In this document: one piece after another, positions 44,229-53,883 of the stretch
How positions within the stretch are numbered: position 1 is the first letter of the stretch
Layout of the letters: every line of letters starts with the position of its first letter
Source of the DNA: Buttiauxella ferragutiae
GTDB taxonomy: Bacteria > Pseudomonadota > Gammaproteobacteria > Enterobacterales > Enterobacteriaceae
Strand: one strand, 5' to 3'
Assembly (NCBI RefSeq): GCF_001654915.1
Contig: NZ_LXEQ01000038.1
Length of the DNA: 64,000 nucleotides
Notes under the pieces: generated by a model
Told to the model about the DNA's origin: nothing
Seen by the model: only the letters and a program-made list of their open reading frames with translations
Database searches by the model: none
Position numbers and translations under genes: made by a program

Positions 44229-46066
44229 ACCTTCTCTGGTTAACCATTCTTTTGCCTTTTATTGGCTTTTTGTTGTTGGCGTTCTCGCGTGGTCGTTGGT
44301 CAGAAAACCTTTCTGCCACGGTTGGGGTCGGCTCGATTGGGCTGTCCGCGTTAGTCACGGCGATTGTTGGGTTCGACTTCTTCAATAACGGGCAACAAGC
44401 CTTTACCCAGCCGTTGTGGACGTGGATGTCAGTGGGCGATTTTAATATTGGCTTCAATCTGATCCTCGACGGTTTGTCACTGACCATGCTGTCGGTGGTC
44501 ACGGGTGTTGGCTTCCTGATCCACATGTACGCTTCCTGGTATATGCGTGGGGAAGAGGGCTATTCCCGCTTCTTCGCCTACACCAACCTGTTTATCGCAA
44601 GCATGGTTGTTCTGGTGCTGGGCGATAACCTGCTGCTGATGTATCTCGGCTGGGAAGGCGTGGGTCTGTGCTCGTATCTGCTGATTGGTTTCTACTACAC
44701 CGATCCGAAGAACGGCGCGGCGGCCATGAAAGCGTTCGTGGTAACCCGCGTGGGCGACGTGTTCCTCGCTTTCGCACTGTTCATTCTTTACAATGAACTG
44801 GGCACGCTGAACTTCCGCGAAATGGTTGAACTGGCACCGCAGCACTTTGCGGCTGGCAACCAAATGCTGATGTGGGCAACCCTGATGCTGTTAGGCGGCG
44901 CGGTAGGTAAATCTGCTCAGTTGCCATTGCAGACCTGGCTTGCGGATGCGATGGCTGGCCCAACGCCAGTTTCAGCGCTGATCCACGCGGCAACCATGGT
45001 TACCGCCGGTGTCTACCTGATTGCCCGTACTCACGGCCTGTTCCTGTTAACGCCTGAGGTGCTGCATTTAGTGGGCATCGTGGGTGCAGTGACGCTGGTA
45101 ATGGCAGGCTTTGCGGCGCTGGTGCAAACCGATATCAAACGTGTGCTCGCGTACTCGACCATGAGCCAGATTGGCTACATGTTCCTGGCACTGGGTGTAC
45201 AAGCGTGGGATGCGGCGATTTTCCACCTGATGACTCACGCTTTCTTTAAAGCGTTACTGTTCCTGTCATCCGGCTCGGTTATCCTTGCCTGCCACCACGA
45301 ACAAAACATCTTCAAAATGGGTGGCCTGCGTAAGTCCATTCCGCTGGTGTATATCTGCTTCCTGGTCGGCGGTGCAGCCTTGTCTGCGTTGCCACTCATT
45401 ACTGCGGGCTTCTTCAGTAAAGATGAGATTCTGGCCGGTGCGATGGCGAATGGTCATGTGAACTTGATGGTTGCTGGTCTGGTCGGTGCGTTTATGACCT
45501 CACTGTATACCTTCCGTATGATCTTCATCGTCTTCCACGGTAAAGAGCAGATTCACGCGCATGCACTTAAAGGCATTACTCACCACTTGCCGCTGATTGT
45601 GCTGCTGGTGTTGTCCACTTTCGTGGGGGCCATGATTGTTCCGCCATTAGCGGGCGTCCTGCCAGCAACCACAGAGCTTGCGCACGGTAGCGTGCTGACC
45701 CTTGAGATTACCTCAGGCGTTGTGGCTATCGCCGGTATCCTGATTGCTGCCTGGTTGTGGCTGGGCAAACGCACTCTGGTCACCGCCATTGCCAACAGCG
45801 CACCGGGCAGCTTCTTCGGTACCTGGTGGTTCCATGCCTGGGGTTTCGATTGGCTGTACGATAAAGTCTTCGTTAAGCCATTCCTGGGTATCGCCTGGTT
45901 GATTAAGAGCGATCCGCTGAATTCACTGATGAACATTCCGGCAGTTCTTTCCCGCTTTGCAGGCCGTGGCCTGCTGGTGAGCGAGAACGGTTACCTGCGC
46001 TGGTATGTGGCTTCAATGAGTATCGGTGCGGTCGTGATTCTGGGCTTGCTGCTGGTCTTGCGATAA
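44225..46066 (+). CDS. nuoL: NADH-quinone oxidoreductase subunit L
   Basis: 613 residues, as in E. coli. Distal antiporter-like proton pump subunit with about 16 helices and the long lateral helix HL near the C-terminus. Key segments: YLGWEGVGLCSYLLIGFYYT (conserved Glu), GKSAQLPLQTWLADAMAGPT (Lys) and MTHAFFKALLFLSSG (Lys). A 129-base gap with a palindromic repeat separates it from nuoM. Confidence 0.97.
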   Translation: MNLLWLTILLPFIGFLLLAFSRGRWSENLSATVGVGSIGLSALVTAIVGFDFFNNGQQAFTQPLWTWMSVGDFNIGFNLILDGLSLTMLSVVTGVGFLIHMYASWYMRGEEGYSRFFAYTNLFIASMVVLVLGDNLLLMYLGWEGVGLCSYLLIGFYYTDPKNGAAAMKAFVVTRVGDVFLAFALFILYNELGTLNFREMVELAPQHFAAGNQMLMWATLMLLGGAVGKSAQLPLQTWLADAMAGPTPVSALIHAATMVTAGVYLIARTHGLFLLTPEVLHLVGIVGAVTLVMAGFAALVQTDIKRVLAYSTMSQIGYMFLALGVQAWDAAIFHLMTHAFFKALLFLSSGSVILACHHEQNIFKMGGLRKSIPLVYICFLVGGAALSALPLITAGFFSKDEILAGAMANGHVNLMVAGLVGAFMTSLYTFRMIFIVFHGKEQIHAHALKGITHHLPLIVLLVLSTFVGAMIVPPLAGVLPATTELAHGSVLTLEITSGVVAIAGILIAAWLWLGKRTLVTAIANSAPGSFFGTWWFHAWGFDWLYDKVFVKPFLGIAWLIKSDPLNSLMNIPAVLSRFAGRGLLVSENGYLRWYVASMSIGAVVILGLLLVLR

Positions 46067-46078
46067 CTCCATACAACT

Positions 46079-46113
46079 CCCCCTCTCCATCAGGGAGAGG
46101 GTCGGGGTGAGGG
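46079..46113. repeat. Palindromic intergenic repeat, copy 5 (half size)
   Basis: CCCCCTCTCCATCAGGGAGAGGG-type hairpin followed by TCGGGGTGAGGG. It is a half-length member of the family, 13 bases after the nuoL stop and inside the nuo operon. Confidence 0.75.
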
Positions 46114-46195
46114 TGGTTTACCTTCCCCGGCGTCTTAATACAGATGGGAAAGTGAGTGATGTTTTGGTTTATTTTGACTTAGGGACACAAATGCC

Positions 46196-47725
46196 ATGCT
46201 ATTACCCTGGCTGATACTCATCCCCTTTATTGGCGGCTTCTTCTGCTGGCAGACTGAACGCTTCGGCGTAAAAGTGCCGCGTTGGATTGCGCTGATAACG
46301 ATGGGACTGACACTGGCTCTCTCGATGCAACTGTGGTTAGCCGGTGGCTACACGCTAACGCAATCTGCAGGTTTGCCGCAGTGGCAGTCTGAATTTATCC
46401 TGCCGTGGATCCCACGTTTTGGGATTGAAATCCACCTGGCGTTGGATGGCCTGTCACTGCTGATGGTGGTCCTGACCGGCCTGCTCGGCGTGCTGGCGGT
46501 ACTCTGTTCCTGGAATGAAATCGAAAAATATCAGGGCTTCTTCCACCTCAACCTGATGTGGATCCTCGGTGGCGTTATCGGCGTGTTCCTTGCCATCGAC
46601 ATGTTCCTGTTCTTCTTCTTCTGGGAAATGATGCTGGTGCCGATGTACTTCCTGATTGCACTGTGGGGCCACAAAGCCTCCGACGGGAAGACGCGTATCA
46701 CCGCTGCAACCAAGTTCTTCATCTATACCCAGGCAAGCGGCCTGGTGATGTTGATTGCGATTCTTGGTCTGGTGTTTGTGCATTACAACTCAACCGGCGT
46801 CTGGACATTTAACTACGAACAACTGCTGCACACCGAAATGTCCAGCAGCGTTCAATGGTTGCTGATGCTGGGCTTCTTCATTGCATTTGCGGTAAAAATG
46901 CCAGTGGTTCCCTTGCACGGTTGGCTGCCGGATGCGCACTCCCAGGCACCAACGGCGGGTTCTGTCGACCTCGCAGGTATCTTGCTGAAAACAGCAGCCT
47001 ACGGCCTGTTGCGTTTCGCGCTGCCACTGTTCCCGGAAGCTTCCGCTGAATTTGCCCCAATCGCTATGTGGCTGGGTGTCATCGGTATCTTCTACGGCGC
47101 GTGGATGGCCTTCGCACAAACCGATATTAAACGCCTGATTGCTTACACTTCCGTTTCCCACATGGGCTTCGTGTTGATTGCCATTTATACCGGCAGCCAA
47201 CTGGCTTACCAGGGTGCGGTGATTCAGATGATTGCGCACGGTCTTTCTGCGGCCGGTATGTTCATCATCTGTGGTCAGATTTACGAGCGTCTGCATACTC
47301 GTGATATGCGTCTGATGGGCGGCCTGTGGAACAAAATTAAATGGCTGCCGGGTCTGTCGTTGTTCTTTGCGGTGGCAACTCTGGGGATGCCGGGTACCGG
47401 TAACTTCGTTGGCGAATTTATGATTCTGTTCGGCAGCTACCATGTCGTGCCAGTGATTACCATTATCTCTACCTTCGGCTTGGTCTTTGCCTCTGTTTAT
47501 TCTCTGGCGATGATTCATCGTGCTTACTTCGGTAAAGCAAAAAGCGAAATCAGTGATAAACAACTGCCAGGCATGTCGCCGCGCGAGTTCTTTATCATCC
47601 TGTTGCTGGTGGTGTTGTTAGTCCTGTTGGGCTTCTACCCGCAGCCAATTCTGGATACTTCGCATGCCGCGATGAGCAATATTCAGCAGTGGTTTACCAG
47701 TTCAATTCCAACTACAAGGCCGTAA
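46196..47725 (+). CDS. nuoM: NADH-quinone oxidoreductase subunit M
   Basis: 509 residues, as in E. coli. Central antiporter-like proton pump of the membrane arm. Conserved FFFFWEMMLVPMYFLIALWG (Glu), VKMPVVPLHGWLPDAHSQAP (Lys) and IAHGLSAAGMFIICG are intact. nuoN begins 6 bases after the stop. Confidence 0.97.
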   Translation: MLLPWLILIPFIGGFFCWQTERFGVKVPRWIALITMGLTLALSMQLWLAGGYTLTQSAGLPQWQSEFILPWIPRFGIEIHLALDGLSLLMVVLTGLLGVLAVLCSWNEIEKYQGFFHLNLMWILGGVIGVFLAIDMFLFFFFWEMMLVPMYFLIALWGHKASDGKTRITAATKFFIYTQASGLVMLIAILGLVFVHYNSTGVWTFNYEQLLHTEMSSSVQWLLMLGFFIAFAVKMPVVPLHGWLPDAHSQAPTAGSVDLAGILLKTAAYGLLRFALPLFPEASAEFAPIAMWLGVIGIFYGAWMAFAQTDIKRLIAYTSVSHMGFVLIAIYTGSQLAYQGAVIQMIAHGLSAAGMFIICGQIYERLHTRDMRLMGGLWNKIKWLPGLSLFFAVATLGMPGTGNFVGEFMILFGSYHVVPVITIISTFGLVFASVYSLAMIHRAYFGKAKSEISDKQLPGMSPREFFIILLLVVLLVLLGFYPQPILDTSHAAMSNIQQWFTSSIPTTRP

Positions 47726-47731
47726 TTCGCC

Positions 47732-49189
47732 ATGACTATAACTCCTCAACAATTGATCGCGCTGCTACCGCTGCTCGTCGTCGGATTGACGGTGGTGGTT
47801 GTGATGCTCTCCATAGCGTGGCGACGCGACCATTTTGTCAATGCAACACTGGCAGTAATCGGCCTGAACGCCGCACTCGTTTCACTGTGGTTTGTTGGCC
47901 AGGCTGGCGCAATGGACGTCACGCCGCTGATGCGCGTCGATGGCTATGCGATGCTTTACACCGGTTTGGTTTTGCTGGCGAGCCTCGCGACTTGTACCTT
48001 TGCTTACCCGTGGCTCGAGGGTTACACCGACAACCGCGAAGAGTTTTACCTGCTGGTGCTGATTGCAGCCCTCGGCGGTATTCTGCTGGCAAACGCCAAT
48101 CACCTGGCGGCACTGTTCCTCGGCATTGAGTTAATTTCACTGCCGCTGTTCGGACTGATTGGTTACGCCTTCCGACAGAAACGTTCGCTGGAAGCCAGTA
48201 TCAAGTACACCATTTTGTCTGCCGCAGCCTCTTCATTCCTGCTGTTCGGTATGGCTCTGGTGTACGCAGAGTCTGGCGACTTGTCGTTTGTAACGCTCGG
48301 TAAGAGCCTCGCTGACAACATGCTACACGAACCGCTGCTGCTGGCAGGTTTTGGTCTGATGATTGTCGGCCTCGGCTTTAAACTGTCACTGGTTCCATTC
48401 CACCTGTGGACGCCAGATGTGTACCAGGGCGCTCCGGCTCCGGTTTCCACTTTCCTGGCAACCGCCAGCAAAATCGCCATCTTTGGTGTGGTGATGCGTT
48501 TGTTCCTCTACGCGCCAGTCGGCGATAGCGAAGCGGTACGCGTGGTGCTCGGTATTATCGCCTTCATCTCTATCATCTTCGGTAACCTGATGGCGTTGAG
48601 CCAGACCAATATCAAGCGTCTGCTTGGTTACTCGTCTATCTCACACCTTGGTTATTTGATGGTGGCATTGATTGCGCTGCAAAGCGGCGATATGTCGATG
48701 GAATCGGTTGGTGTTTATCTGGCAGGCTACCTGTTCAGCAGCCTTGGTGCGTTCGGCGTGGTGAGCCTGATGTCCAGCCCGTACCGTGGCCCGGATGCAG
48801 ATTCGCTGTATTCTTATCGTGGTCTGTTCTGGCACAAACCAATTTTGTCTGCGGTCATGACGGTGATGATGTTGTCACTGGCAGGTATCCCAATGACACT
48901 GGGCTTTATTGGTAAGTTCTACATCATTGCGGTCGGTGTTCAGTCTCACCTGTGGTGGTTGACTGGCGCAGTGGTACTGGGTAGTGCGATTGGTTTGTAC
49001 TACTACCTGCGCGTGACGGTGAGTTTGTATCTGAATGCACCGCAACAGCCAAACCGTGATGCTCCGACTAACTGGGCGTTCACTGCTGGCGGTGTGGTGG
49101 TGTTGATCTCCGCCGTGCTGGTGTTGTTGCTGGGTGTTTATCCGCAACCGTTGATCAGCCTGGTGCGTTTGGCAACACCGATGATGTAA
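47732..49189 (+). CDS. nuoN: NADH-quinone oxidoreductase subunit N
   Basis: 485 residues, as in E. coli. Third antiporter-like proton pump subunit. Key segments are LFLGIELISLPLFGLIGYAF (Glu), GFKLSLVPFHLWTPDVYQGA (Lys) and ISHLGYLMVALIAL. Last gene of the operon, followed by a strong terminator. Confidence 0.97.
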   Translation: MTITPQQLIALLPLLVVGLTVVVVMLSIAWRRDHFVNATLAVIGLNAALVSLWFVGQAGAMDVTPLMRVDGYAMLYTGLVLLASLATCTFAYPWLEGYTDNREEFYLLVLIAALGGILLANANHLAALFLGIELISLPLFGLIGYAFRQKRSLEASIKYTILSAAASSFLLFGMALVYAESGDLSFVTLGKSLADNMLHEPLLLAGFGLMIVGLGFKLSLVPFHLWTPDVYQGAPAPVSTFLATASKIAIFGVVMRLFLYAPVGDSEAVRVVLGIIAFISIIFGNLMALSQTNIKRLLGYSSISHLGYLMVALIALQSGDMSMESVGVYLAGYLFSSLGAFGVVSLMSSPYRGPDADSLYSYRGLFWHKPILSAVMTVMMLSLAGIPMTLGFIGKFYIIAVGVQSHLWWLTGAVVLGSAIGLYYYLRVTVSLYLNAPQQPNRDAPTNWAFTAGGVVVLISAVLVLLLGVYPQPLISLVRLATPMM

Positions 49190-49240
49190 GTGGTTTTGGT
49201 CGGGTTAGCGCCCGCGACCCCTGCTAAATCCCCAAATATA

Positions 49241-49270
49241 AAGGCTACCGAATCGGGTAGCCTTTTTTTT
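49241..49270 (+). terminator. Terminator of the nuo operon
   Basis: AAGGCTACC pairs with GGGTAGCCTT around GAATC and is followed by eight T. It separates nuoN from the convergent chemoreceptor gene. Confidence 0.92.
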
Positions 49271-49315
49271 GCTCTGAGTTTACTGGGGAGCCGAAGCCGG
49301 GTTTTTCCTGCCGCC

Positions 49316-51103
49316 TTACAGACGGAACTGATTCACCGCAAGAGTCAGTTCACTTGCCTGATCCTGGAGTGCCGCCGAAGCGGTGGTTGATTCCTCAACC
49401 AGGGCGGCGTTCTGTTGCACCATGGTATCGAGTTGCGCTACCGCAGTATTGATCTCTGCAATGCCTTTCATTTGCTCATCCGCAGCCTGGTTAATCTCCG
49501 CCATCATCGTCGTGACTGAAGAAACACTGGTGACAATTTCCTGCATGGTATTACCGGTATGGTGAACCTGCTTTGCACCCGATGACACACTCGTCACTGT
49601 CGAGTCGATAAGCACTCTTATCTCTTTAGCTGCCTGCGCACTACGACTTGCCAGGTTTCGTACTTCATTTGCCACAACCGCGAATCCTCTTCCTTGTTCA
49701 CCTGCGCGAGCGGCCTCTACCGAGGCATTGAGTGCCAGAATATTTGTCTGGAACGCAATGCCATCAATGACGCCGATAATATTGCCGATCTTCTCGGAGG
49801 CAGCTTCTATGGTGTTCATGGTCTGAATCACTTCGCGTACTGAGTTACCACCACGACGTGCCACCTCAGCGGCAGAAAGAACGGCCTTGTTTGCTTCATG
49901 AGATGAACTGGCAGAGTGCGCGACTGTTGAGGCGATCTGTTCTAGTGCCGCTGAGGTTTCTTGCAGGCTTGCGGCGGCAGATTCTGTCCGTGCAGAAAGA
50001 TCGATATTCCCGGAGGATATTTCCTCGGAAGCAATGCGCACCGACTCGCTGCTGCTACGAATAGATTTCATCACCACCGCGAGTTTGTCGACAAACCGGT
50101 TAAACGCGCTGGCAATCTGTGCCACTTCATCTTTGCCGTCTACCGCTAAGCGCTGGGTTAAGTCCTCCGTACCCTGAGCGATGGAATCCATTGCCTCGCG
50201 AATGCGGATCAGCGGGCCAAGGCTGCGTTTAGTGATAAAGCTGACGATCAGTGCGGCGAGCGCAATTAGTACGAACATAGAGACAGTTGAAGTCCAGAGC
50301 AGTGAACGCATGCTTGCGGTAGCCTCTGCTTTATCCATCGCCACAACGATGTACCAGTTGGTGCTTTTAACCGGCATGGCAATCATAAAGGTTGGGCGTC
50401 CCAAAACATCAGCCTGAATCGGTACTGAAGAATTCAGCAACTCTGGCAGGCTGAGTGCCTGTGCGATACCGGACAGGGGTTTGAGGGTGAGCGATTCGTC
50501 CGGGTGCGCGATGATCGTCCCATTAGCATCCATCAACATGCCGAAGCTGCCTGCGGTTGGATGAATAGCCCGAACGTTGGCTATCACCGCATCCATATTG
50601 ATGTCGCCTTCCACCACACCCAGTAGTTCTCCGTTTTCAATACGCGGAGCTGCCACGGTGACAATAAGTTTTCGCGTACCGGCATCCTGATAAGGATTCG
50701 TCACAATGGGCTTTTTCGCTTGAGCAGCCTGGATATACCACGGACGAGAAGTGGGATCGTAACCTTCAGGAATACCCGACGCATCGGAGGAAATATCTCG
50801 TTTGTCCGGATAACCAATATCGACATTAATAAAATTCCCTGAAGTGGCAACCAGGGTTAACAGTGGAACCGGATCGGTATCGCTGACATGGGGTGTCAGA
50901 GAACTAATTTGTGCGACTTTGGTTTCAGTCCACTGATTCACGGTTGCCGAGTGACTCTGCGCAAGGGCGGTAAGCGTACTATTGATTGAATTATTGTTTG
51001 CCGAATGGCTAATTAGATAATTAATAGAGGTATTTACACATAATGCACCGACGACAATTAATGTAGTCGCAACTAAAACCCTACTGCGGATGGAGTTAAA
51101 CAT
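49316..51103 (-). CDS. Methyl-accepting chemotaxis protein, dCache type
   Basis: 595 residues. Transmembrane chemoreceptor: TM1 (about 8-31), periplasmic double-Cache sensor (about 35-268), TM2 (270-290), HAMP (291-345) and the signalling domain with the conserved hairpin tip (AFQTNILALNASVEAARAGE, GRGFAVVANEVRNLA). The sensor holds YDPTSRPWYIQA and NPYQDAG, which fits the amino-acid-binding dCache motif (Arg120, Trp122, Tyr123, Asp140), so an amino acid ligand is likely but inferred. No C-terminal NWETF-type CheR tether. A FliA-like promoter lies upstream. E. coli has no chemoreceptor at this place. Confidence 0.93.
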   Translation of the reverse strand: MFNSIRSRVLVATTLIVVGALCVNTSINYLISHSANNNSINSTLTALAQSHSATVNQWTETKVAQISSLTPHVSDTDPVPLLTLVATSGNFINVDIGYPDKRDISSDASGIPEGYDPTSRPWYIQAAQAKKPIVTNPYQDAGTRKLIVTVAAPRIENGELLGVVEGDINMDAVIANVRAIHPTAGSFGMLMDANGTIIAHPDESLTLKPLSGIAQALSLPELLNSSVPIQADVLGRPTFMIAMPVKSTNWYIVVAMDKAEATASMRSLLWTSTVSMFVLIALAALIVSFITKRSLGPLIRIREAMDSIAQGTEDLTQRLAVDGKDEVAQIASAFNRFVDKLAVVMKSIRSSSESVRIASEEISSGNIDLSARTESAAASLQETSAALEQIASTVAHSASSSHEANKAVLSAAEVARRGGNSVREVIQTMNTIEAASEKIGNIIGVIDGIAFQTNILALNASVEAARAGEQGRGFAVVANEVRNLASRSAQAAKEIRVLIDSTVTSVSSGAKQVHHTGNTMQEIVTSVSSVTTMMAEINQAADEQMKGIAEINTAVAQLDTMVQQNAALVEESTTASAALQDQASELTLAVNQFRL

Positions 51104-51144
51104 GCTGTAACCTTCCGGGTTAATTATAAATTCATTAGTGGCTA

Positions 51145-51171
51145 TTAACGACCGGAATGGGGATAACTTTA
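51145..51171 (-). promoter_or_regulatory. FliA (sigma28) promoter of the chemoreceptor gene
   Basis: On the minus strand TAAAGTTA, 11 bases, GTCGTTAA. Consensus is TAAAGTTT-N11-GCCGATAA, so 13 of 16 positions match with exact spacing. It ends 42 bases before the start codon, which has GGAAGG upstream. Confidence 0.75.
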
Positions 51172-51485
51172 ATTATTTATACCGATAAAGGGTGGCTGAA
51201 TATAGTCAATATATACGCAAGTTGTTGCTGTGTTAAAACGCTACAATCCCAATCCAAAAGGGTTGTTAATATATCTTATGAACTGAGCTTCAAATTCTCG
51301 TAGTATTAATGAGTCAAAGGGCGGGAAAACATTAGCTTTGTTTAAAATACGTTGGCTTGTCATAGAGTTATCCTTTAAAAAATAATTCTGGTTGTAGTGA
51401 GATGGTAAGAGAAGTCATCCCGATGCAGCAAAGATTATCTGTTGGGCTTGCTACACTTAACGGGACACATTCAAAGGAGTACGTC

Positions 51486-52442
51486 ATGAGCGATAAAATT
51501 CCCATTGGCATCAGCGCTTGTTTACTCGGGGAAAATGTCCGCTTTGATGGCGGGCATAAACGGCTGGCATTTGCCGTCAATGAATTAGCGCCGTGGGTGC
51601 ATTTCGAACCTGTATGCCCTGAAATGGCGATTGGTTTACCGACACCAAGGCCTGCTTTGCGGCTAGTCAAACTAGATGAGGGGCAAGTAGCCTTGCGCTT
51701 TAGCAATCATCACGAAGGGGATTTAACCCTGGCGATGCAACAATTTTCCACACGTCGTGTAGCCAGTCTCGATCATCTGTGCGGTTATATTGTTTGTGCT
51801 AAATCTCCAAGCTGTGGCATGGAACGGGTAAGAGTTTACGACCCCGAGGGAAGTAATAACCGAAAAAGTGGCACCGGGATATTTACCGCGGAACTGAAAC
51901 GACAATTGCCGTGGCTTCCGGTTGAAGAAGATGGGCGTTTGTACGATCCGGCAATTCGCGAGAACTTTGTCGAGCGCATTTATACACTTAATGAACTTAA
52001 TATTTTACGCCAGTCTGGTCTGACACGAGGCGGACTCATTGGTTTTCATAGCCGATACAAATTATTGCTCCTCGCTCATTCTCAGCCGCAATACCGCGAA
52101 CTGGGGCGCTTTGTTGCCGATATAGAAAGCTGGGATTCACTGGATGCTTTTTTCATTGAATACCGTCAGCGCTTGATGGATTTGCTTGCCCATCAGGCGA
52201 CACGTCGTAACCACACTAATGTGCTGATGCACGTTCAGGGATATTTCCGCCGCCAGTTAAATTCGCGCCAGCGCCAGGAGCTATCAGGGCTTATCGACAG
52301 ATATCGCCAGGGAACCCAGCCTTTACTGGCACCCATCACCTTGTTAAAACACTATATGGCAGAATATCCTGACGCTTATCTGGCGCAGCAGCGCTACTTT
52401 GAGCCTTATCCTGAAACGTTACGCTTACGTTTGGGCAATTAA
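51486..52442 (+). CDS. TudS/DUF523-DUF1722 fusion (RudS-like tRNA 2-thiouracil desulfidase)
   Basis: 318 residues. N-terminal DUF523/TudS domain (about 1-150): ISACLLGENVRFDGGHKR with Cys12, PVCPEMAIG (Cys44) and CAKSPSCGMERV (Cys104, Cys110), cysteines expected to hold a [4Fe-4S] cluster that takes sulfur from 2-thiouracil. C-terminal DUF1722 domain (about 190-310), corresponding to E. coli YbgA, which is only the second half (169 residues). Such fusions are described as desulfidases acting on thiolated tRNA; that activity is inferred here. Start ATG 51486 follows AAAGGAG. phr follows after 12 bases. Confidence 0.88.
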   Translation: MSDKIPIGISACLLGENVRFDGGHKRLAFAVNELAPWVHFEPVCPEMAIGLPTPRPALRLVKLDEGQVALRFSNHHEGDLTLAMQQFSTRRVASLDHLCGYIVCAKSPSCGMERVRVYDPEGSNNRKSGTGIFTAELKRQLPWLPVEEDGRLYDPAIRENFVERIYTLNELNILRQSGLTRGGLIGFHSRYKLLLLAHSQPQYRELGRFVADIESWDSLDAFFIEYRQRLMDLLAHQATRRNHTNVLMHVQGYFRRQLNSRQRQELSGLIDRYRQGTQPLLAPITLLKHYMAEYPDAYLAQQRYFEPYPETLRLRLGN

Positions 52443-52454
52443 TCATGGAGTTGT

Positions 52455-53873
52455 ATGACCACGCATTTGGTCTGGTTTCGCAATGATTTACGGGTGAACG
52501 ATAACCTGGCGTTGGCAGCGGCCTGCCGTGACCCTGGTGCCAGAGTGATTGGCATATTTATCGCCACTCCGCTGCAATGGCGTAAACATGAGATGTCGCC
52601 TCGTCAGGCTGAATTCATCTGGCAGCATTTGCAAAGCTTGCATGCCGCGCTTGCGGAAAGGGGAATTGAGCTGTTTGTTCGGCAAGCTGATGGTTTTGAT
52701 GACTGCGTCGGTTTCCTGCAAAACTTCTGTGAAACGCAGAAGGTGGACGCGCTTTTTTATAACTATCAATACGAGCTGAATGAGCGCCAGCGCGATGCCG
52801 CAGTAGAAAAGGTGTTATCCCCAGGCGTGGTTTGCCAGGGTTTTGATGACAGCGTTTTATTGCCGCCAGGTAGTGTGACGACGGGTAATCACGAGATGTA
52901 CAAAGTGTTTACGCCGTTTAGCAGAGCATTTATCAAACGCCTTAATGAAGGTCTGCCTGAATGTGTTTCAGCGCCGCAAGTGCGCAAAACCACTATGCCT
53001 GAACCACAAAAACTCACCGTATTTGATTACCCGTGCCAGCCCATTGACCCGAATCTTTTCCCCTGTGGTGAAAAACAGGCGATTAACCAGTTGCGCCTGT
53101 TTTGCCGCCAGTCGGTCGTGGATTACGCGCAACAGCGAGATTTTCCCGCCATCGACGGCACCAGCCGTCTGTCGGCTTATTTGGCTGTTGGGGTGTTGTC
53201 GCCGCGCCAGTGCCTGCATAGATTATTGAAAGAGCATCCTCAGGCGCTGGAAGGGGGGGGCGGGGCCGTCTGGTTAAACGAGTTAATCTGGCGTGAGTTT
53301 TATCGCCATTTGCTGGTGGCATACCCAAAACTTTGCCGTCATCAGCCGTTTATCTCATGGACAGACAACGTCACCTGGCGACAAGATGACGCTCAGTTTG
53401 TTGTCTGGCAGCAAGGCAGAACCGGTTTTCCAATTGTCGATGCGGCGATGCGGCAGTTGAGCTCCACGGGCTGGATGCACAACCGCTTACGAATGGTGGT
53501 GGCCAGTTTTCTGGTCAAAGATTTATTGGTCGACTGGCGGCAGGGTGAACGCTACTTTATGTCACAACTGATTGATGGCGATCTGGCCGCAAACAACGGT
53601 GGCTGGCAGTGGGCTGCCTCGACGGGGACTGATGCCGCACCCTATTTTCGTATCTTTAACCCGACCACCCAAGGCGAGCGATTCGATGGGAAAGGTGAAT
53701 TTATCCGCCAGTGGTTGCCAGAACTGAGTAGGGTGCCTGATAAACACATTCATACCCCATGGGTTTGGGCCGAGAAGCAGTCACTGACGCTGGACTATCC
53801 CCGTCCCATTGTTGACCATAAACAAGCACGTATAACGACACTCGCGGCTTATGAAGCGGCGCGTAAATCTTGA
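52455..53873 (+). CDS. phr: Deoxyribodipyrimidine photolyase
   Basis: 472 residues, as in E. coli. Light-driven repair of cyclobutane pyrimidine dimers using FAD and a folate antenna. N-terminal antenna domain (WFRNDLRVNDNLALAAAC) and C-terminal FAD domain with STGWMHNRLRMVVASFLVKD and GDLAANNGGWQWAASTGTDA; these include residues of the FAD pocket and the Trp electron chain. Probably cotranscribed with the desulfidase-like gene before it. E. coli has dtpD between phr and ybgI; it is absent here. Confidence 0.96.
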   Translation: MTTHLVWFRNDLRVNDNLALAAACRDPGARVIGIFIATPLQWRKHEMSPRQAEFIWQHLQSLHAALAERGIELFVRQADGFDDCVGFLQNFCETQKVDALFYNYQYELNERQRDAAVEKVLSPGVVCQGFDDSVLLPPGSVTTGNHEMYKVFTPFSRAFIKRLNEGLPECVSAPQVRKTTMPEPQKLTVFDYPCQPIDPNLFPCGEKQAINQLRLFCRQSVVDYAQQRDFPAIDGTSRLSAYLAVGVLSPRQCLHRLLKEHPQALEGGGGAVWLNELIWREFYRHLLVAYPKLCRHQPFISWTDNVTWRQDDAQFVVWQQGRTGFPIVDAAMRQLSSTGWMHNRLRMVVASFLVKDLLVDWRQGERYFMSQLIDGDLAANNGGWQWAASTGTDAAPYFRIFNPTTQGERFDGKGEFIRQWLPELSRVPDKHIHTPWVWAEKQSLTLDYPRPIVDHKQARITTLAAYEAARKS

Positions 53874-53883
53874 GAGAAAGAAA

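Noticed and set aside
49190..51486. Genomic island or prophage attachment at the nuoN-ybgA junction
   Set aside because: No tRNA, integrase or direct repeat was seen; a simple chromosomal inversion plus one chemoreceptor gene explains the arrangement.
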